NCBI GenBank assembly: GCA_017608995.1
Contig: JAFCEU010000021.1
Coordinates: forward strand, 1 to 10,288
Length of the DNA stretch: 10,288 nucleotides
Reading direction: 5' to 3'
Source: Candidatus Iainarchaeum sp.
GTDB taxonomy: Archaea; Iainarchaeota; Iainarchaeia; Iainarchaeales; DTGL01
The notes beneath the pieces are model-generated. The model worked only from the letters and a program-made list of their open reading frames with translations, made no database searches and was not told the origin of the DNA. This document shows positions 1 through 5,345 of the stretch, piece by piece. Each line of letters starts with the position of its first letter. The first letter of the stretch is position 1. A program made the position numbers and the translations under genes.

Positions 1-83
1 ATAAATTCTGCTTCATCTATCAAAGCAGCTATGGCATCTATGCTTTTTTTGAATTTGGTTGCATCTTCAAACACAAGTTTCAT
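1..83 (-). CDS. pcn: PCNA, DNA polymerase sliding clamp (N-terminal fragment)
   Basis: Only the first 27 codons are inside the window; the gene continues past the left edge. The visible protein begins MKLVFEDATKFKKSIDAIAA and continues LIDEAEF. This matches the N-terminus of archaeal PCNA, in which the first strand (K-x-V-F-x-D-A) is followed by a helix (F-K-K-x-x-D-A) and then L-x-D-E. PCNA is the ring-shaped clamp that holds DNA polymerase, FEN1, ligase and other partners on DNA. The start is supported by GGTGAT at 89-94, five bases before the ATG, complementary to the archaeal 16S 3' end. It lies 17 bases after the OB-fold gene on the same strand, so the two are probably co-transcribed. 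Family assignment rests on a short segment but the motif is distinctive. Confidence 0.85.
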   Translation of the reverse strand, partial: MKLVFEDATKFKKSIDAIAALIDEAEF

Positions 84-88
84 AAGTT

Positions 89-94
89 ATCACC
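89..94 (-). promoter_or_regulatory. Ribosome binding site of the PCNA gene
   Basis: Read on the minus strand the sequence is GGTGAT, then AACTT, then ATG. It is a strong match to the archaeal anti-Shine-Dalgarno sequence at a normal spacing of 5 bases, and it fixes the PCNA start. Confidence 0.7.
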
Positions 95-100
95 CAATTG

Positions 101-448
101 TTAAACAAATTTTGCCCATAATTCTTTTACTTTCTTGAATAGATTAGCATCAAAATCTTTTAATTCTTGTGCAAGCTCAACCTGCAAAGTTACCGGCTGC
201 AGAGAAAGTGGTTTAGCGATAACTCTGAGAATTGTCCCCTCTTTAATACCGCGCATTTTTGCCAAACCATCAAATTTCAATAAAGCTTCTTTAGCATTAT
301 CAGACACCAATGCAGTTTTTTCTGCTCTGTTAACAGAAACCACGCTTGCGATTATTGCAACGCGCGTTTCATTGCCTTTTATCTCATTTATGAAGCATTC
401 CTTTGCAGGCACGCGCTTTGGCTGTGTTTCTTCTGTAGGTTCTTCCAT
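101..448 (-). CDS. Small OB-fold (RPA-like) nucleic-acid-binding protein
   Basis: A 115-residue protein. An acidic, proline-containing N-terminus (residues 1-14) is followed by a pattern typical of an OB-fold: a hydrophobic strand with R-V-A-I-I-A-S-V-V-S-V (29-39), a strand ending in L-V-S-D-N (47-51), a strand L-L-K-F-D (56-60), then the usual loop and strand I-K-E-G-T-I-L-R-V (68-76). A short C-terminal helix (about 100-112) follows. RPA and other single-strand DNA binding proteins use this arrangement, and the gene sits directly before PCNA, which supports a role at replication or repair sites. The frame stays open to a codon at 511, overlapping the signal peptidase end, but I prefer the ATG at 448 because a TATA-like TTTTAAAA lies about 28 bases before it. 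No zinc finger is seen. It could instead bind RNA. Confidence 0.6.
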   Translation of the reverse strand: MEEPTEETQPKRVPAKECFINEIKGNETRVAIIASVVSVNRAEKTALVSDNAKEALLKFDGLAKMRGIKEGTILRVIAKPLSLQPVTLQVELAQELKDFDANLFKKVKELWAKFV

Positions 449-472
449 AGCAATAAATTTAGAGGAATTTAG

Positions 473-480
473 TTTTAAAA
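473..480 (-). promoter_or_regulatory. TATA-like box for the OB-fold gene
   Basis: TTTTAAAA lies between the signal peptidase stop (496) and the OB-fold start (448). Its centre is about 28 bases before the ATG, the distance expected if transcription starts at or just before that ATG (leaderless mRNA). Inferred from sequence and spacing only. Confidence 0.45.
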
Positions 481-495
481 GGAGTGGTAGGTTTC

Positions 496-1269
496 TTATG
501 GCAAGATGCATTTCCTCGTGAAATCAAAAGGATGCAAAAGTATGCAGGGGATATCGTCCATTATAATTGCTAAGCCTGCTTCTTGATCTATTAAGGCATT
601 GTAAACAGAATCGCCTTTCGTAAGCAAAAATACGCCATCTTTGGCGTATATTTTCGCAACTGCTCTATGTATTATTGGAATTCCAAGCGTATCAGAAGTA
701 TAAACTACAACATCACCTTCTTTATTTAGCTCAATGCATTTATCTATACTCGGAAAGCATATTTGTTTTGTTTCAAATTTTGAAACTGGCAATATGCCTT
801 TCTTCACATAAGGGATTAATTGCTTGCACTCAATAAGCTCTTCGCGATCAGCAAGCTTACAGTAAGTTTTAGCATAAGCGTAAATATTTTTATCATCTAA
901 AGCAAGGGGAAGCTCTACTGTTTGCGCTTTTAAATTCTCCGCATTGGCACCAATAAGAACCATTATATCGCCCCTGTAAAAGGTTGGTTCCATGGAACCG
1001 CTGAGCACAATTACTGCTGGCGTTCTTGTGCCCAGAATAAGTCCCAAAACAAAATAAATAAGCCATGCGCTTACAAAGGCTGTTAGCAGGTAAACAGGCC
1101 ATGAAACAAGCTTATTTTCTTCCTGGCCAATATGCTCGAGAAAGAGGTCAGCATAAGTGAAAGGATCTACCCAGCGCAAATTTTTTCTAATACGCACAAA
1201 TACGCTTGCGCTTTCCGCCTGCTTTCTTTTGATTGCTATTCCCGGCCGAAGTCTTTCTCTCTTACCCAC
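496..1269 (-). CDS. Signal peptidase I, archaeal/ER Ser-His type, with cysteine-bearing insert
   Basis: This membrane enzyme cleaves signal peptides from exported proteins on the outer face. Numbering from the GTG at 1269 (257 residues), a basic cytoplasmic N-terminus (1-55) precedes a transmembrane helix (about 59-80). The catalytic box S-G-S-M-E-P-T follows, with nucleophile Ser92. Later come I-H-R-A with His201, the replacement for bacterial Lys seen in archaeal and ER enzymes, and T-K-G-D with Asp220. Between Ser and His boxes lies an extra region (about 108-185) with four cysteines (137, 148, 171, 178). The usual hydrophobic C-terminal segment is replaced by a short tail containing two more Cys (242, 254). 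The frame is open to a TTG at 1311, but AGGTG six bases before the GTG and a TATA box at 1317-1324 favour 1269. Confidence 0.9.
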   Translation of the reverse strand: MGKRERLRPGIAIKRKQAESASVFVRIRKNLRWVDPFTYADLFLEHIGQEENKLVSWPVYLLTAFVSAWLIYFVLGLILGTRTPAVIVLSGSMEPTFYRGDIMVLIGANAENLKAQTVELPLALDDKNIYAYAKTYCKLADREELIECKQLIPYVKKGILPVSKFETKQICFPSIDKCIELNKEGDVVVYTSDTLGIPIIHRAVAKIYAKDGVFLLTKGDSVYNALIDQEAGLAIIMDDIPCILLHPFDFTRKCILP

Positions 1270-1275
1270 AAAAAA

Positions 1276-1280
1276 CACCT
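1276..1280 (-). promoter_or_regulatory. Ribosome binding site deciding the signal peptidase start
   Basis: AGGTG followed by six T residues and then GTG at 1269. The same AGGTG plus 6-base spacing precedes the TTG start of rpoL (2676-2680). This favours GTG 1269 over the upstream in-frame TTG at 1311. Confidence 0.6.
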
Positions 1281-1316
1281 TAAAGAAAAAGTAATTTAAG
1301 CTGCTCTGCAAACCAG

Positions 1317-1324
1317 TTTTATAT
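1317..1324 (-). promoter_or_regulatory. TATA-like box for signal peptidase
   Basis: ATATAAAA on the minus strand lies in the gap between the DUF2283 gene and signal peptidase. Transcription would begin near 1294, giving a leader of about 25 bases that contains the AGGTG site. It would exclude the TTG at 1311, which lies between the box and the start point. This suggests the signal peptidase group is transcribed separately from the DUF4258/DUF2283 pair. Confidence 0.5.
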
Positions 1325-1335
1325 TCTACATGCGT

Positions 1336-1539
1336 TTAGGCTGCCGCCTTCCTTGCAGCCAGTATTGGTTTAATTATATTCAATGCGTTTTCGCTGGCAT
1401 TCAGTATTTCAATCTCTATGGGTTTGCCATCTTTATTATAGTGCGTAATAATGTCTCCTGATTGATCACCAAAATCTGGCTTTTCGTCAGAAAGTGTTAT
1501 TACAAGGATATCTGTTTCTTTATCGTATTTAAATTTCAT
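1336..1539 (-). CDS. DUF2283 family protein, putative antitoxin partner
   Basis: A 67-residue protein with the DUF2283 pattern: M-K-F-x-Y-D-x-E-T-D-I-L-V-I at the N-terminus, a middle G-D-I-I-T-H-Y, then G-K-P-I-E-I-E-I-L-N-A-S. The family is made of small beta-rich proteins of about this length, often beside DUF4258 or similar genes; the pair is widely read as a type II toxin-antitoxin candidate with DUF2283 as antitoxin. Here it follows a DUF4258 gene on the same strand. A strong ribosome site (AGGAGG at 1547-1552, 7 bases before ATG) supports the start. Before the DUF4258 frameshift arose, the upstream reading frame would have ended inside this gene (stop 1529-1531), giving an 11-base overlap and translational coupling. 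The antitoxin role is inferred from context. Confidence 0.75.
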   Translation of the reverse strand: MKFKYDKETDILVITLSDEKPDFGDQSGDIITHYNKDGKPIEIEILNASENALNIIKPILAARKAAA

Positions 1540-1579
1540 ATCTTTCCCTCCTCGCTTTATATACAGTTACCACTACAGG
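1529..1579 (-). other. Out-of-frame C-terminal remnant of the DUF4258 gene
   Basis: Reading from base 1579 in the frame shifted back by one gives P-V-V-V-T-V-Y-K-A-R-R-E-R-Y-E-I and then TAA. This is the kind of final strand (V-V-V-T-V-Y) that closes DUF4258 proteins, and it continues directly from the in-frame F-E-E-R-S-R-G. One missing base in the run GGGGCC (1578-1583) explains the break. The restored stop would overlap the DUF2283 start by 11 bases. Confidence 0.7.
1547..1552 (-). promoter_or_regulatory. Ribosome binding site of the DUF2283 gene
   Basis: AGGAGG, seven bases before the ATG. It is the longest Shine-Dalgarno match noted in the window and would give the putative antitoxin its own efficient initiation. 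It lies inside the out-of-frame tail of the upstream DUF4258 gene. Confidence 0.6.
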
Positions 1580-1773
1580 CCCCTAGATCTTTCTTCGAAT
1601 ATCACTCGCAAGACATAATCGTTAAGCCTCTTTTGTGCAATTTTTCTCCCTGAATATCCATCGATCAAAATATCCGGCTTTTGTAACGCATTTATCACTG
1701 AAACCTCAGAGATGCTGTACTTTTGCATTCTTTCTTTGGCATGCTTTGTTATTTTTGTTTTAGTACTGGACAC
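1573..1773 (-). CDS. DUF4258 family toxin-like protein, C-terminus lost by frameshift
   Basis: As it stands the frame gives 66 residues. The N-terminal part fits DUF4258: H-A-K-E-R-M at 11-16 (conserved His and Arg-Met), then I-S-E-V-S-V-I-N-A-L and a K-P-D-I-L turn, then a strand N-D-Y-V-L-R-V-I-F-E at 51-60. The frame then ends early in R-S-R-G-L. The expected final strand is present in the next frame (see 1529-1579), so the gene has lost one base in a GGGGCC stretch, by true mutation or by sequence error. DUF4258 proteins are small, possibly RelE-like, and pair with DUF2283-type antitoxins. The start is a GTG with no clear ribosome site; a TATA-like box (1795-1802) about 25 bases upstream would allow a leaderless transcript. 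Confidence 0.7.
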   Translation of the reverse strand: MSSTKTKITKHAKERMQKYSISEVSVINALQKPDILIDGYSGRKIAQKRLNDYVLRVIFEERSRGL

Positions 1774-1794
1774 AGGAAAAATGGGTGGGAAAAT

Positions 1795-1802
1795 TCTTAA
1801 AA
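1795..1802 (-). promoter_or_regulatory. Possible TATA box for the DUF4258/DUF2283 pair
   Basis: TTTTAAGA on the minus strand, centred about 25 bases before the GTG at 1773, in the 39-base gap after DUF99. Spacing suits a leaderless start. The match is moderate, and read-through from the csl4 operon is equally possible. Confidence 0.3.
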
Positions 1803-1812
1803 TGGGTACGAT

Positions 1813-2397
1813 TTAAGGGGTTGTGCTTCTGCCCAGAGTTATTGCGCTCGCAATTAGGTGTGCGATTCTCACAGGCTCTGGCAGGTGCGAATGTATTGAA
1901 AACTTTTTTATGAGCTGCTTTGCGGTGCTTGCATCAATACCCTTGCATTGAAAGAATATTTTATCTGCTTTATGAATCTTGCCTGCTTTTTTAATCAATT
2001 CCATCCTTAAATCGCGGTCTTCAAATCTCTGCAAAGCTTTAGCTATTTCTCGCATTCGTGGCATCTTTCTGAATACAACTATTATTGGAAGCCCTAGTTC
2101 TTTTTGTAAAAGGTCGGCATCAACGATATTGAAGCCTGCAAAGTTTATGCCATCGAGAAAAATAGCACTAGCTTGCTTGAGGAATTTTTCCTCATTGCTT
2201 TTGAGCATTTTTAAAATTAGCTGCGTAGCATCAAGGGCATCAACGCTAATCTCATTGCAGAGAATTCCTTCCAGGCGACAATCGGCCCTTAATAAAACCG
2301 CAACAAGCTTTGTTTTGCTCTTTGTTTTTGGCTTGAAGTAGCCATCATCGATTCCTATTGCGCGAATATTTTCTTTTATGTAGGACAAAACTATCAC
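1813..2397 (-). CDS. DUF99 family protein (endonuclease V-like fold)
   Basis: A 194-residue archaeal protein with clear DUF99 signatures: R-A-I-G-I-D-D-G at 12-19, I-S-V-D-A-L-D-A-T at 50-58, L-D-G-I-N-F-A-G-F-N-I-V-D at 81-93, I-I-V-V-F-R at 105-110 and P-E-P-V-R-I-A-H-L-I-A at 173-183. The family is structurally related to endonuclease V, and the acidic residues in G-I-D-D-G and L-D-G fall where such nucleases bind metal, but no activity is established for DUF99 to my knowledge. The start is a GTG whose last two bases and the next A form the rpoL stop TGA, a 4-base overlap that implies coupling. Being in the csl4-rpoL operon points to a role in RNA metabolism; that is inference. Confidence 0.9.
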   Translation of the reverse strand: MIVLSYIKENIRAIGIDDGYFKPKTKSKTKLVAVLLRADCRLEGILCNEISVDALDATQLILKMLKSNEEKFLKQASAIFLDGINFAGFNIVDADLLQKELGLPIIVVFRKMPRMREIAKALQRFEDRDLRMELIKKAGKIHKADKIFFQCKGIDASTAKQLIKKFSIHSHLPEPVRIAHLIASAITLGRSTTP

Positions 2398-2669
2398 TTG
2401 AAGGCTTCTTTAACCTTCTTTTTAAAATCTGCAAGGTCCTGCAATATCGCTTTATTCACTTCAAGAAGCACCTTTGAAGGCTTCCCCTTTTTAGTCCTAA
2501 CTATAAACAAAGTTTCGTTATCGAAAGGATGATTGAGTTTATAGGATGCGAACTCAACATCAGAATGTTTAAGAAGATAGTGCTTCAGGAGCTGTGCAAA
2601 TGTGTGCCTTTCACCAACAAGCTTAAACTCTACCTGATTCTTGTCTGAGCTCAAAACTTCTATCTTCAA
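2394..2669 (-). CDS. rpo11: DNA-directed RNA polymerase subunit Rpo11 (RpoL)
   Basis: A 91-residue protein of normal length for archaeal subunit L/Rpo11, the counterpart of eukaryotic Rpb11 and of one bacterial alpha N-terminal domain. It pairs with Rpo3 (subunit D) to start polymerase assembly. The conserved dimerisation motif is plain: E-R-H-T-F-A-Q-L-L-K-H-Y-L-L at 20-33, then V-E-F-A-S-Y-K-L-N-H-P at 38-48, followed by a strand with F-I-V-R-T and a C-terminal helix rich in Lys. The start is TTG at 2669, set by AGGTG with a 6-base spacer. It lies 30 bases after csl4 and overlaps DUF99 by 4 bases, so the three form one operon. Confidence 0.95.
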   Translation of the reverse strand: MKIEVLSSDKNQVEFKLVGERHTFAQLLKHYLLKHSDVEFASYKLNHPFDNETLFIVRTKKGKPSKVLLEVNKAILQDLADFKKKVKEAFK

Positions 2670-2675
2670 TTAAAA

Positions 2676-2680
2676 CACCT
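2676..2680 (-). promoter_or_regulatory. Ribosome binding site deciding the rpo11 TTG start
   Basis: AGGTG (part of AGAGGTG), six bases before TTG at 2669. The motif and spacing match those before the signal peptidase GTG. It confirms that this core subunit really begins with TTG. Confidence 0.65.
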
Positions 2681-2699
2681 CTTTCAATATTTGCAGGGT

Positions 2700-3260
2700 T
2701 TAAACCTTTAAAATATATTCTGCACTGAGCTTGCGGGTTTCAACACTACCGCAGCGCTTACACATGAGCTTGTTGTTCGTTAGATAAAGTGGAGCTCTGC
2801 ACTTTGAGCAATAGGCTTTTATTACTCCAAGCGAGGGTTTATCTGTGCGCAGATAAACACCGTAAGGCTTTATTGAATCTACCTCAGCAACAATGAAATC
2901 GCCAATCTTGAATTCTTCGCTTAGGTCTTTAACAAATCTATCGGCAACATTGGAAATAAAAAGCGTGGCAAAGTACTGAGTGAGCACGCGCTTCTCTGGT
3001 CCTAAGCGAGCCTCAAGAAGCTTTACAAGCACGCGGCTCTTTCTCACAGCCATTACCTGCCCGGTAACCTTACAACCGGCAATAAATGCCTTAACACTCT
3101 TTTCAGCACTAACATCTATTTCGTGTTTGCGTGCATCATACTCTGCTTTACCCAATATAGCAGAGTATATCTTTTCGTTTTCTTGAAAGGTGTTTTCGGT
3201 TCCAACGTACTCTTCTGCTATTGCAAGCTCTTCGCCTGGAATTACAACCTTCTTTTGCAT
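2700..3260 (-). CDS. csl4: Exosome subunit Csl4
   Basis: A 186-residue protein with the three Csl4 parts in order. The N-terminal domain carries V-I-P-G-E-E-L-A-I-A-E-E (6-17). The S1 RNA-binding domain spans about 60-140, with G-x-V-T-G-Q-V near its start and K-I-G-D-F-I-V-A-E-V (118-127) near its end. The C-terminal zinc ribbon has C-x2-C at 151/154 and C-x2-C at 167/170, followed by R-K-L-S-A-E-Y. Csl4 forms part of the RNA-binding cap on the Rrp41-Rrp42 ring of the archaeal exosome, which degrades or tails RNA from the 3' end. It leads the operon with rpo11 and DUF99. The other exosome genes are not in this window. The ATG at 3260 has only a weak ribosome-site match. Confidence 0.95.
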   Translation of the reverse strand: MQKKVVIPGEELAIAEEYVGTENTFQENEKIYSAILGKAEYDARKHEIDVSAEKSVKAFIAGCKVTGQVMAVRKSRVLVKLLEARLGPEKRVLTQYFATLFISNVADRFVKDLSEEFKIGDFIVAEVDSIKPYGVYLRTDKPSLGVIKAYCSKCRAPLYLTNNKLMCKRCGSVETRKLSAEYILKV

Positions 3261-3292
3261 AATATCGCCACAAAACCGTTAAAAATAGCCAA

Positions 3293-3300
3293 ATATATTT
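3293..3300 (-). promoter_or_regulatory. TATA-like box for the csl4-rpo11-DUF99 operon
   Basis: AAATATAT on the minus strand, centred about 36 bases before the csl4 ATG, predicts a leader of about 10 bases. It lies in the 110-base divergent gap 3261-3370, which also holds the SpoIIM promoter. Apart from the two AT-rich boxes I see no other element in that gap. Confidence 0.4.
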
Positions 3301-3336
3301 TTAATTCCTTATAACAGAAATATAATTGCAAAGTTA

Positions 3337-3344
3337 TTTAAAAG
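3337..3344 (+). promoter_or_regulatory. TATA-like box for the SpoIIM-like gene
   Basis: TTTAAAAG centred 30 bases before the ATG at 3371, within TTATTTAAAAGG. Transcription would start only a few bases before the ATG, so the mRNA would be nearly leaderless. No Shine-Dalgarno match is seen before this start, which agrees. Confidence 0.45.
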
Positions 3345-3370
3345 GATGTTGAAGCTCACGAGCTGATTAC

Positions 3371-4309
3371 ATGGTTTTAGAATCACTTATAAGTGAAGCA
3401 CAGGCAATGCGGAAGCCACAGCTCATGCTATTTCTTGGTTTTGTATTCAGCTGTGTTTCAATGCTTGTAGTGTATTTCTTTTTCAGGGAAAGCGCAAGCT
3501 TCTTAGCGATAGCTTTCATAACAATAGCTTCAGCGCCGATAGTGCATGCAATATTTATAAGGGAAGAAGAGCGCGAAGCTCGTGCACCGATAATGAGCGA
3601 AACATTTCTGGAAAGAAATATGGAGCTCATAAGCGTATATGCATTTTTCACGCTCGGAGTAATTTTGGGCTATGCTTTCATGTATGTGCTAACGCCAGCT
3701 GAGCCAATAAAGCTTTGCGTTGAAAATGTTTGCACAATACTTCCTACAAGAGCAAAGCTATTTGCTGAACAGGAGGAAACATTAGCATACATTTCTAAAA
3801 TAGCTCAAGGAACTACTGGCAAATTTGTTGCAAATGAGCAGGTTAATATGGGTGAATTTTTCTACTGGTTTGATATTATTCTTATAAATAATACGAGCGT
3901 TCTTACTGTAGCTGTGCTGTTCTCGTTTCTTTTTGGAGCTGGCGCAATCTTTCTTATTTCATGGAACGCGAGCATTGTTGGTGTTTGGATCGGCAAGAGC
4001 ATATTGGCATCAAATCACTTTAAATTCTTCGGGCTCATACCACACGGCATACCAGAATTTATGGGGTATTTTTTAGGCGCTATAGCGGGCGGCCTAATTT
4101 CAATAGCGCTTAGTAAAAAGAGGCATTTTACTTACGAAATAGAGCGTATAGCAACGGATTCGTTTTTGCTGCTTGTTGCAGCATTTATCTCATTAGTATT
4201 TGGTGCTGCAATAGAAGCTGGTTTCAAATCAGGAATGAATTCATTAGCGTTAGCTCTTTCCGTACTTTACATAGTCGCTTTAGGCGTTGCAATAGTTAAG
4301 GTTAAGTAA
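3371..4309 (+). CDS. SpoIIM/DUF95 family integral membrane protein
   Basis: A 312-residue protein with about eight membrane segments: near 17-38, 42-63, 86-107, 176-193, 195-212, 229-248, 263-283 and 291-309. The family core is in the middle: F-G-A-G-A-I-F-L-I-S-W-N-A-S at 188-201, then G-L-I-P-H-G-I-P-E-F at 221-230, then G-A-I-A-G-G at 236-241. The P-H-G-x-x-E motif marks the SpoIIM (stage II sporulation protein M) superfamily, which is common in non-sporulating archaea and has no established biochemical role there. A long loop between segments 3 and 4 (108-173) has two Cys (116, 121), probably outside the cell if the fold is conventional. The gene stands alone, divergent from csl4 and convergent with the SPFH gene 11 bases away. 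Confidence 0.85.
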   Translation: MVLESLISEAQAMRKPQLMLFLGFVFSCVSMLVVYFFFRESASFLAIAFITIASAPIVHAIFIREEEREARAPIMSETFLERNMELISVYAFFTLGVILGYAFMYVLTPAEPIKLCVENVCTILPTRAKLFAEQEETLAYISKIAQGTTGKFVANEQVNMGEFFYWFDIILINNTSVLTVAVLFSFLFGAGAIFLISWNASIVGVWIGKSILASNHFKFFGLIPHGIPEFMGYFLGAIAGGLISIALSKKRHFTYEIERIATDSFLLLVAAFISLVFGAAIEAGFKSGMNSLALALSVLYIVALGVAIVKVK

Positions 4310-4320
4310 GAGCGAGCTGG

Positions 4321-5286
4321 TTATTTCTTTGCTTTTTCAACTGCTTTTCCTATGTTTAGCTCAAGCGCCTTTCTGAGCAAAGGGACAAGCTTTTCTGCTT
4401 CGCTTGCGCTTAGCTTCTCACTAATGGATTGCGCTAACGATGTGAATTGCAATGGGAATATTATTTTTGTGCTCTGGCCATCTGAAATTTTTTCAAGTGC
4501 CTTTATGTAATAGTAGTTCAAAGCCCTATCGCTTAAATCTGCAGTAGCCTCCTTCACAGCATTTATTTCAATCTTGCTTGCTTCTGCGCGTTCTATTCTG
4601 GCGAGCTTTTCCTGCACAGCCGCTTTTTGCTCGTGCATTGCTTTTAATACCATCTCTGGCAGGTCGACATCCTTTATCTGGACGGCGATTACATTTAAGC
4701 CCCATTTTTCAGCCACCTCTGAGAGGGAATCGTGCAGGCGCTTGTTAATTTTATCTATATTTGCAATTACCTCTGGCAGAGTCATTTCGCCAATTATATC
4801 ACGTAAAGCGGACATTACATATGTGCGAGAAGCCTCTTGGAAATCCTCAACTTCAAGAACCGAGCGAGCTACACTTTCATTATCCTTTTTTACTTTGAGA
4901 TAAATAACCGTATCAATTCTTATTTCAATAGAATCTCGCGTAATAACATCCTGCTTTTCTATATCCAGCGTTTTTGTACGCAAATCCACATAAGTATAAG
5001 ATTCTATGAATGGGATGAGCAGCGCCCATCCGGGGCCCCCTATGCGATTGAACTTTCCTAAGCGAAAGATCACTGCACGCTCATAATCCTTTAGCTTTAT
5101 AAGCACCGGAACATCGCTGTAACGAACCAAGAATAGGAAGAATACAATGAGAATCCCTAACCAAAAAAGCTCGTTAGTGAAAATCAGATAAAGAAGTTCT
5201 GCATTCAAATAGGCCAGAGTGATTATGCCAAAAACAAAGAGCAGAATTACTGCAAAAATCTTCTTTTTCATGCTTTCGTAAGGCAT
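4321..5286 (-). CDS. SPFH/stomatin-prohibitin family membrane protein
   Basis: With the ATG at 5286 the protein has 321 residues. Two N-terminal membrane segments (about 8-28 and 36-55) precede an SPFH domain (about 60-215). It contains Y-E-R-A-V-I-F-R-L-G, G-P-G-W-A-L-L-I-P-F, V-D-L-R-T and the conserved W-G-L-N-V-I-A-V-Q-I-K-D-V-D-L-P segment. An Ala/Glu-rich helix with E-Q-K-A-A-V-Q-E-K (about 219-245), a likely coiled coil, and Y-I-K-A-L-E-K-I follow. Such proteins form large membrane-bound oligomers that organise or restrain membrane proteases. Archaeal stomatins usually adjoin an NfeD-like protease gene; none is seen here. The frame extends to GTG 5295, but that is too close to the TATA-like box (5307-5314); ATG 5271 is another option. 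Confidence 0.9.
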   Translation of the reverse strand: MPYESMKKKIFAVILLFVFGIITLAYLNAELLYLIFTNELFWLGILIVFFLFLVRYSDVPVLIKLKDYERAVIFRLGKFNRIGGPGWALLIPFIESYTYVDLRTKTLDIEKQDVITRDSIEIRIDTVIYLKVKKDNESVARSVLEVEDFQEASRTYVMSALRDIIGEMTLPEVIANIDKINKRLHDSLSEVAEKWGLNVIAVQIKDVDLPEMVLKAMHEQKAAVQEKLARIERAEASKIEINAVKEATADLSDRALNYYYIKALEKISDGQSTKIIFPLQFTSLAQSISEKLSASEAEKLVPLLRKALELNIGKAVEKAKK

Positions 5287-5306
5287 CGGAATCACGAGCG
5301 TAAAAA

Positions 5307-5314
5307 TAAATATA
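5307..5314 (-). promoter_or_regulatory. TATA-like box for the SPFH gene
   Basis: TATATTTA on the minus strand, about 25 bases before the ATG at 5286. A second AT-rich candidate (around 5330-5338) would permit the GTG at 5295 instead. The gap 5287-5401 is a divergent promoter region shared with DUF373. Confidence 0.35.
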
Positions 5315-5345
5315 TGTGCGTTCTAATAATAATATAACTGCGAAG

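Noticed and set aside
449..511. 21-residue N-terminal extension of the OB-fold protein from 511
   Set aside because: It overlaps the signal peptidase end, contains the TATA-like box of the gene itself, and adds no domain residues.
135..521. 128-codon plus-strand open frame opposite the OB-fold gene
   Set aside because: Its translation is a Ser/Arg-rich mirror of the OB-fold gene, with no family pattern.
1574..1590. Programmed frameshifting in the DUF4258 gene
   Set aside because: GGGGCC is not in the phase of a standard slippery heptamer and no clear stimulating hairpin is visible; a lost base is simpler.
2697..2706. Palindrome GGTTTAAACC at the csl4 stop
   Set aside because: Ten bases of AT-centred palindrome that include the stop codon; with rpo11 so close behind, chance is the simplest reading.
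3261..3370. Divergent gap examined for an RNA gene or small ORF
   Set aside because: It is AT-rich and holds only the two TATA-like boxes; no stable hairpin or tRNA-like fold was seen by eye.
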